In this document: positions 5,039 to 9,407 of the stretch, one piece after another
Numbering within the stretch: position 1 is the first letter of the stretch
How the letters are laid out: the number at the start of each line of letters is the position of its first letter
NCBI GenBank assembly: GCA_017521875.1
Contig: JAFXBH010000053.1
Coordinates: 1-9,407, forward strand
Reading direction: 5' to 3'
From: Oscillospiraceae bacterium
GTDB taxonomy: Bacteria > Bacillota > Clostridia > Oscillospirales > Oscillospiraceae
DNA length: 9,407 bases
Notes under the pieces: generated by a model
What the model was told of the DNA's origin: nothing
Seen by the model: the letters and a program-made list of their open reading frames with translations, nothing else
Database searches by the model: none
Program-made: the position numbers and the translations under genes

Positions 5039-6346
5039 TTATTTCACTTCCGTGCCGCCCCATTCCACTACAGTAAAACCGGTGCGTTCCGGGGCAGTCA
5101 GAACTTGCTCTTTTATGTTTACATAACACTCCGTTCCCTGCCAAGTCATAAACACCCGAATGAGGGTATCCGGCGTTGGGTCTACGGTCAGTTTGGCCCC
5201 GTCGGTGTAAATTTCCTGCTGGAACGAAATGATATTATAAGGATTTTGCTCCATCATGGGTAGCCAGTACACAATAAACTCATTGGCTTCTTTTCGGGTA
5301 AGTCCCAGTTTTTCCAGGGCTTGCTCCAAAAATGCTGCCGTGTCCTCGCCTTTGACGCAGAACCCTTCTGTCATATCCCATTTGGCATTGGTCTCGCCTT
5401 CCCAGTAAAGGTAGTTGTAGGTCTGCCCACTTTGGTCGGTCAATGTGCCATCAGGGCTGGCAGTCACTTCCCAGCCGGTGTTGTAGGCGGGGTAGGTGCA
5501 GGTCAGTCTTCCGTCCAGGGAAAGTTTCACAGACACTTCCGTTTCTTCCTCCGGGTAGAGGTAGATCACCGGCTTATAGGCTACGCCCGGCTCCGGCTCC
5601 CAGTCGCTTTGGGCTATGGTGAGGAGATCTGCCTCGATTTTTTCGTCCTGGCGATAGACATTTTCGTAGGTGCAGATCACCTGATCACCCACGCACCAAT
5701 CCTCTGACAGTTCCCCATTCAGTTTGATGGTCCAGGGCATAGGAATAGCCGGGGTGGCAAAGAAACAGTCGGAATAGATCTCCGTGATCACGATGTGGTC
5801 GAATATATCGGTGTCCTGTTTCTCGGCAGTTTCCTTATCCAGCCACTGACCGGTATACGCCCTGTGGCGCAGATCTTTCACTTTTTCCCATTGCACCGCA
5901 GAAATCTGGGCAGGGTAGGATTCCATCATCTCTCCGGTGTAGTAGACCCGCACTTCGTCGCCGATCTCTACGCCGATATCTCCCAGATCTGCGGTACTGA
6001 ATGCGATTTTATCACTGCTGAGACGCTCCCATTCCCCCTCCAAAGGTGCCACCATCGCATAGGTGTTTTGCAATTCCACAAGGGTTGCCTCAAAACTTTG
6101 TTTCACATTGGGTTTCTCCATAGACCACAGTTCATCTATGGGTTTGAAGTTGTTGGGAAACCAGTAGACACGTGTCTGTTCATAGGGTTTTTCTTCCCCT
6201 ATGAGCCGATGCCAGTTGACGATTTTGTAAGTCAGGGCGGTATAAGTTCTTGTGCCTCCGTCATTACACACACCGGTGGGAATAGGCGCAAAGAGGGTAA
6301 GCAGTACCGCAACTGTTAACATGCACATCCAAATCTTTCTTTTCAT
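5039..6346 (-). CDS. Secreted multidomain protein with two OB-like modules and a KPVIYLYPE C-terminal domain
   Basis: 435 residues with an N-terminal signal sequence (MKRKIWMCMLTVAVLLTLFA). Cys27 is not in a good lipobox (TGVC), so release by signal peptidase I is more likely than lipidation. A motif-rich N-terminal stretch (about 34-80; YWFPNNFKPIDELW) is followed by a module resembling DUF3221-type OB folds (about 84-152; IGDEVRVYYTGEMMESYPAQI) and a second similar one (about 183-245; GDQVICTYENVY). The last 178 residues (from 258) form a distinct domain that opens KPVIYLYPEEE, contains GWEVTASPDGTL and YNYLYWEG, and ends GFTVVEWGGTE. I recognise this arrangement from uncharacterised Clostridia proteins and know no function; no catalytic motif is evident. 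Start ATG 6346 has GGGAGG upstream and overlaps the preceding TGA as ATGA. It is the last gene of the ECF operon. Confidence 0.88.
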   Translation of the reverse strand: MKRKIWMCMLTVAVLLTLFAPIPTGVCNDGGTRTYTALTYKIVNWHRLIGEEKPYEQTRVYWFPNNFKPIDELWSMEKPNVKQSFEATLVELQNTYAMVAPLEGEWERLSSDKIAFSTADLGDIGVEIGDEVRVYYTGEMMESYPAQISAVQWEKVKDLRHRAYTGQWLDKETAEKQDTDIFDHIVITEIYSDCFFATPAIPMPWTIKLNGELSEDWCVGDQVICTYENVYRQDEKIEADLLTIAQSDWEPEPGVAYKPVIYLYPEEETEVSVKLSLDGRLTCTYPAYNTGWEVTASPDGTLTDQSGQTYNYLYWEGETNAKWDMTEGFCVKGEDTAAFLEQALEKLGLTRKEANEFIVYWLPMMEQNPYNIISFQQEIYTDGAKLTVDPTPDTLIRVFMTWQGTECYVNIKEQVLTAPERTGFTVVEWGGTEVK

Positions 6347-7458
6347 TGGGTTACCTCCCTTCCGCCGCCGACAATATACACATAATAATTCACTGTGCCA
6401 CGGCAGCCTACTCCACTACCTTTCCAAGTGGCCGTGATTTCATAGACATATCCGCCGGCTTTGGCATAAAATCCGCGATCGCTGTAAGGCGCTACCGTTT
6501 CTTCCTTATTGTTGCCAATCTCCCCTGCCGTAACCGGCCAACAGGCATACTGAACGGTGGCAGGCGAGATATCCCAGTCCAATTTCACCAAGTAACCCAG
6601 CGTATCTGTCGGGGAATAACTGCCGGGTCGCACATAGGCGTATATCGGCTCTGCGTACTGTATACCAATAGAAATTGGCTGCAATCTCTCTGCCGGTATG
6701 GGGCGGGATATCTGGTCGGCGATGGTGGTAGTGGACAGGCCACCGGATTCTTCGTATGTCCAGTCAAAGCCGGAGGGCTGCACTTTTGTGGTCTGTTCCG
6801 GGGTGTGTACCGCCATCGCGGGGGGAGATTTGTACCGGTCATCCAGCGGGAGACAAATCACCTGATCGTCAATCACAGATGTCAATCCATCTACAAATAC
6901 ATAGGTATCAACGGAAGATGTCACTAACACATCCCGGCTCAGTTCTAAAATGATATGCCACTGGGCCATATCGTCCGTACCGGTTTCCGGCACTTCCCGG
7001 TCAATGGAAATGGCCAGTTTTTTATCCTCTGTCCGCTCCACGCCGCTGACTTGATGGCGGATCGAGCCGCTGCCCTCTTCCAGCAGTACGAAAATCAAAT
7101 AGTTTTCTTGAAAAAACGTTTCATCGTACCCATCACAGGCATCTAAAAACCCTATGGTAAAATCCTCCGATACCTTTTCCCTCCGCTCCAGATCAAAGGA
7201 TTCCCGAAAGGCTGTGTAGTAATTCTCCAATTCCCAAGGGCTCTGAATGATCCGGACACAGGGGAACAGCACCACCCCATCGCCAGACCCGTTGGTGCGG
7301 ATATACTGGGCGCGGAATGGCACCGCTGTTTCCGCTTCTTTTTGATTGTCCGCCGTTCCATAAAGTATGGGCGGTACATCTTTCTGCCCAGCGTCTTGGC
7401 AGCCGGTCAAACCAAAAAGCATACCTGCCGCCAGTAAAATCGTACATAGCCGTTTCAT
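6343..7458 (-). CDS. Putative lipoprotein of the ECF sigma operon
   Basis: 371 residues. The signal peptide ends in a clean lipobox, L17-T18-G19-C20, so the mature protein should be lipid-anchored on the outer face of the membrane at Cys20. Residues about 119-173 (NYLIFVLLEEGSGSIRHQV ... MAQWHIILEL) have the strand pattern of PrcB C-terminal-like domains, a weak resemblance only. The C-terminal part is beta-rich and ends with GGYVYEITATWKG and NYYVYIVGG. Function unknown. Start ATG 7458 has GGGGGAG seven bases upstream; an in-frame start at 7485 would put nine residues before the signal peptide and has no advantage. It follows the membrane protein gene after 42 bases and overlaps the secreted protein gene by 4 bases (ATGA), so the two exported proteins are likely made in matched amounts. 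Confidence 0.88.
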   Translation of the reverse strand: MKRLCTILLAAGMLFGLTGCQDAGQKDVPPILYGTADNQKEAETAVPFRAQYIRTNGSGDGVVLFPCVRIIQSPWELENYYTAFRESFDLERREKVSEDFTIGFLDACDGYDETFFQENYLIFVLLEEGSGSIRHQVSGVERTEDKKLAISIDREVPETGTDDMAQWHIILELSRDVLVTSSVDTYVFVDGLTSVIDDQVICLPLDDRYKSPPAMAVHTPEQTTKVQPSGFDWTYEESGGLSTTTIADQISRPIPAERLQPISIGIQYAEPIYAYVRPGSYSPTDTLGYLVKLDWDISPATVQYACWPVTAGEIGNNKEETVAPYSDRGFYAKAGGYVYEITATWKGSGVGCRGTVNYYVYIVGGGREVTQ

Positions 7459-7479
7459 TGGGTCGCTCCCCCTTTCCTC

Positions 7480-7494
7480 CGGCAATCTGCCGGA
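7480..7494 (-). other. Small intergenic hairpin before the lipoprotein gene
   Basis: CCGGCA and TGCCGG pair around a 3-base loop on the minus strand, between the membrane protein stop and the lipoprotein ribosome binding site. No T tract follows. It could adjust relative expression of the exported genes or stabilise the downstream message. Inference from structure only. Confidence 0.4.
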
Positions 7495-7500
7495 AATACC

Positions 7501-8112
7501 TTACTGCTGCAGCATCTCATATACACTGCTCCACGCAGCCATCTGCGCCTGGGACAGGGTATAGGTCTTGTTTTCCGTCAAGTTCTTCATCGTGCTGCCC
7601 ACCAGATAGTAGACCGTCTCCTCTCCGGTCTGTCTGACCACCGTTACGGTATATCCGCGGGAGGCAGAATGGTACTTTTCTTCGGTGGTTCCGTCGTCTC
7701 CCCGGCCGTTTTCTTTGTCACCGCCCGGCACTGCGCCGGTCAGTTGGTTATTGAGCGCCTGACTCTCCCCCACCAATTCCACGATTCTGGATATCTCCTC
7801 CGGATTGGTCAATGACAGACTGTTCTCCTTTTCTGACAACCGGATTTCTGTAACAGAGGCGGTCAGGCTGGGATTTACACTGTCCGTTATGCCGCTATAA
7901 ATATCCTCCGGTGGGTTTGTGTTCGGCGTACAATTCTCTCCCATGGGGGAATTGGCTGTCTGCTCCCACGGAGCGGTGGCCAACGCAAATGCAAGGCATA
8001 AAACCACCGGCACACAGGCCATCAGCATTCGGTTTCGCCGTTGTTTCCGTACCTTTATTCTCTGCTCACTGCGGCGGAATACCTCCGCCTGACATTCCAT
8101 TAAATCTCTCAT
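7501..8112 (-). CDS. Single-pass membrane protein, candidate anti-sigma factor
   Basis: 203 residues. A basic cytoplasmic N-terminus of about 28 residues (EVFRRSEQRIKVRKQRRNR) precedes a TM helix (about 29-46) and an extracytoplasmic part of about 155 residues, with a low-complexity linker and a C-terminal domain (about 145-203; YTVTVVRQTGEETVYYLVG). Position right after an ECF sigma gene, with an ATGA overlap, and the in-out topology suggest that it binds or controls the sigma factor. There is no zinc anti-sigma HxxxCxxC motif, and the cytoplasmic part is very short for a classic anti-sigma domain, so the role is inferred from context. Only a weak, distant AAGGA precedes the start, so translation probably depends on coupling to the sigma gene. 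Confidence 0.8.
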   Translation of the reverse strand: MRDLMECQAEVFRRSEQRIKVRKQRRNRMLMACVPVVLCLAFALATAPWEQTANSPMGENCTPNTNPPEDIYSGITDSVNPSLTASVTEIRLSEKENSLSLTNPEEISRIVELVGESQALNNQLTGAVPGGDKENGRGDDGTTEEKYHSASRGYTVTVVRQTGEETVYYLVGSTMKNLTENKTYTLSQAQMAAWSSVYEMLQQ

Positions 8113-8660
8113 AATACTGCTTCACCATCCTTTCCCAGAATGATGCGAAGTTCCTTTTTTGCGCGATACAGCAGATTATCCACTTGCTTGCGGTTCTTCT
8201 TCATAACCTTGGCCGTCTCCTCATAGGTCATATCCTCAAAGTAAATCAGATAGACCGCCACACGCATATCTTCCGGCAAGGCGGCAACGGCCTTATGGAC
8301 ACGCCGTTTCCGTTCGTCGGTGAGTATCGTTTCTTCCAGGGTTTCACCGGTTGCAGGAAGCTCCCCGGCTTCCGACAGTTCCACAAAATCAAGGACTTTG
8401 CGGTGCTTGATATAGTCCAAAGCCCGGCTTCTGCCCACCATATACAGATAGGTTTTTAAGGTTACTTTGAAATTGTACCGATGTCTATGTACCACCAGAT
8501 CGGAGAAGGTATCAATGGCAATATCCTCCGCCGTGTGGGTATCGTGGACAAATCCGTCGATGAAGAAAACCAGTCCGCGAAACAGGTCCTTCATAATGGA
8601 CTCAAAGGCACTTTCATCACCATCAAGGAAACGGCGGTAGCTACTTGCGCCGTTATCCAT
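8109..8660 (-). CDS. ECF-family RNA polymerase sigma factor
   Basis: 183 residues with the two-domain ECF layout. Region 2 spans about 8-88 (FLDGDESAFESIMKDL, AEDIAIDTFSDLV, LKTYLYMVGRSRALDYIKH) and region 4 about 118-173, with a helix-turn-helix (YEETAKVMKKNRKQVDNLLYRAKKEL) that would read the -35 box. A 30-residue acidic linker joins them, and there is no extra C-terminal domain. It would direct RNA polymerase to a small regulon, very likely including its own operon. Start ATG 8660 has a near-perfect AAGGAGG seven bases upstream. The stop overlaps the membrane protein start as ATGA. A normal-length, intact protein; the inducing signal is unknown. Confidence 0.95.
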   Translation of the reverse strand: MDNGASSYRRFLDGDESAFESIMKDLFRGLVFFIDGFVHDTHTAEDIAIDTFSDLVVHRHRYNFKVTLKTYLYMVGRSRALDYIKHRKVLDFVELSEAGELPATGETLEETILTDERKRRVHKAVAALPEDMRVAVYLIYFEDMTYEETAKVMKKNRKQVDNLLYRAKKELRIILGKDGEAVL

Positions 8661-8674
8661 AGTGTTTCCTCCTT

Positions 8675-8693
8675 AGGGTCTGCATCTGACCCT
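8675..8693 (-). other. 5' UTR hairpin of the ECF operon
   Basis: AGGGTC and GACCCT pair (6 bp, 7-base loop) on the minus strand between the predicted transcription start (about 8694) and the AAGGAGG ribosome binding site (8674-8668). It would sit at the very 5' end of the mRNA, where it could protect the transcript. It does not include the ribosome binding site, so direct occlusion is unlikely. Confidence 0.45.
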
Positions 8694-8700
8694 TTCATTG

Positions 8701-8729
8701 ATTATACGACTAAGGAAGGGGTAATTCCT
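8701..8729 (-). promoter_or_regulatory. Promoter of the ECF sigma operon, -35 possibly ECF-type
   Basis: On the minus strand a consensus TATAAT (8706-8701) is preceded at 17 bp by AGGAAT (8729-8724). That is a poor sigma-A -35 but resembles the GAA-containing -35 of ECF promoters; CGTA overlaps the -10 as in many ECF promoters. Dual or autoregulated use is plausible. The -35 and its reader are inferred. Confidence 0.5.
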
Positions 8730-8742
8730 TATCCCATATAGC

Positions 8743-8771
8743 AAAAAATGCCCCGGGGAGACCCGGGGCAT
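8743..8771 (-). terminator. Rho-independent terminator of glyS
   Basis: On the minus strand a 10-bp GC-rich stem (ATGCCCCGGG/CCCGGGGCAT) closes a 4-base loop and is followed by TTTTTTGC. It lies 8 bases after the glycyl-tRNA synthetase stop, and separates that gene from the ECF promoter that starts about 14 bp further on. Confidence 0.92.
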
Positions 8772-8779
8772 AGAAATGC

Positions 8780-9407
8780 TTAGAATTCGCACTTTTTGGC
8801 AATGTAGTTTTTCAGTTCGGCAATGGGAACGCGGACCTGCTCCATAGTATCACGGTCACGGACGGTAACGCAGTTGTCGGCCTCGGTAGTTTCGTCGCCC
8901 ACGGTCTGGAAGTCCACGGTGATACACAGAGGTGTGCCGATCTCATCTTCCCGGCGGTAGCGCTTACCGATAGAGCCGGCATCGTCAAAGTCCACCATAA
9001 AGTCTTTCCGCAGTTCTCTGTAAATCTCCTCTGCCTTGGGGAAGAGTTTCTTAGAAAGGGGCAGGATTGCAGCCTTGAAAGGCGCCAGAGCGGGATGCAG
9101 ACGCAACACAGTACGCACATCTTCCTTGCCGTTCTTGTCCACGCCAACCACTTCCTCGTCGTAGGCTTCGCACAGGAAGGCCAGAGCCACACGGTCACAG
9201 CCCAGGCTGGGCTCGATAACATAAGGAATGTAATGCTCGTTCCGATCCTGATCGAAATAGGTCAATTTCTTGCCGGAAGCCTCCTGATGGCGGCCCAGGT
9301 CATAGTCGGTACGGTCAGCAATGCCCCACAGTTCGCCCCAGCCGGAGCCGAAGGGGAACTGATATTCGATATCGGTGGTAGCCCGGGAATAGAATGCCAG
9401 TTCTGCA
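8780..9407 (-). CDS. glyS: Glycyl-tRNA synthetase (alpha2 type), 3' part (5' end outside window)
   Basis: Cytoplasmic class II synthetase that charges tRNA-Gly. The frame stays open to the window edge and gives about 208 C-terminal residues of an enzyme usually about 460 long. Visible are [19 protein letters not shown] (about 10-28), [23 protein letters not shown] (about 59-72; class II motif 3 with the conserved Arg) and the C-terminal anticodon-binding domain (about 108-208; [34 protein letters not shown]). The sequence matches the single-chain eukaryote/archaeal-like type common in Firmicutes, not the alpha2beta2 GlyQ/GlyS of proteobacteria. In Firmicutes its leader often carries a T-box, which would lie beyond this window. 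A TTG at 9265 is an internal leucine codon, not the start. Confidence 0.96.
   Translation of the reverse strand, partial: AELAFYSRATTDIEYQFPFGSGWGELWGIADRTDYDLGRHQEASGKKLTYFDQDRNEHYIPYVIEPSLGCDRVALAFLCEAYDEEVVGVDKNGKEDVRTVLRLHPALAPFKAAILPLSKKLFPKAEEIYRELRKDFMVDFDDAGSIGKRYRREDEIGTPLCITVDFQTVGDETTEADNCVTVRDRDTMEQVRVPIAELKNYIAKKCEF

Noticed and set aside
4863..5144. Minus-strand frame of 93 codons covering the tandem repeats
   Set aside because: It reads through a strong terminator and the 44-bp repeats, and overlaps the end of the secreted protein gene in another frame.
8661..8740. T-box or riboswitch between glyS and the sigma gene
   Set aside because: The leader is only about 35 bases and contains one small hairpin; a glyS T-box would be at the other end of glyS, outside the window.

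Overview
The window looks like a chromosomal segment of a Gram-positive, gut-type Clostridia bacterium. Oscillospirales (Ruminococcaceae/Oscillospiraceae-like) is my best guess. The reasons are moderately high GC, strong GGAGG-type ribosome binding sites, an alpha2-type glycyl-tRNA synthetase, a domain-swapped GH3 protein of the kind known from Ruminococcus and Butyrivibrio, and Clostridia-style secreted proteins behind an ECF sigma factor. No phage, transposase, CRISPR or toxin/defence gene is visible. The taxonomic call is inference.

Layout. (1) 1-1008 (+): 3' part of argS, ending at a 14-bp-stem terminator (1013-1044) that also serves the convergent unit from the right. (2) 4398-1043 (-): a two-gene unit. 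A membrane-anchored, domain-permuted GH3-like protein (1870-4398) overlaps by GTGA the start of a radical SAM protein with a reduced SPASM-like tail (1043-1873). Its extended -10 promoter is at 4431-4459. (3) 4528-4782 (+): a strong divergent promoter, tRNA-Gln(UUG), tRNA-Lys(UUU) and an 18-bp-stem terminator. (4) 4784-5038: no gene; it holds hairpins, a 44-bp tandem repeat and the terminator of the next unit. (5) 8706-5001 (-): a four-gene operon of ECF sigma factor, single-pass membrane protein (candidate anti-sigma factor), lipoprotein and secreted multidomain protein. Two of its three junctions are ATGA stop/start overlaps. (6) 9407-8780 (-): 3' part of the glycyl-tRNA synthetase gene with its own terminator at 8743-8771.

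How the genes may work together. argS, glyS and the two tRNA genes are translation housekeeping genes flanking two accessory units. The ECF operon reads as an envelope signalling module: sigma factor and membrane regulator first, then two exported proteins of unassigned function that could be sensor, effector or both. The GH3/radical SAM pair is translationally coupled. The GH3 barrel has lost several active-site motifs, so it may be a membrane-tethered pseudoenzyme or a binding protein rather than a working beta-glucosidase. The least described parts are the exported proteins of the ECF operon, the degenerate permuted GH3 protein with its radical SAM partner, and the 44-bp tandem repeat after the tRNAs.
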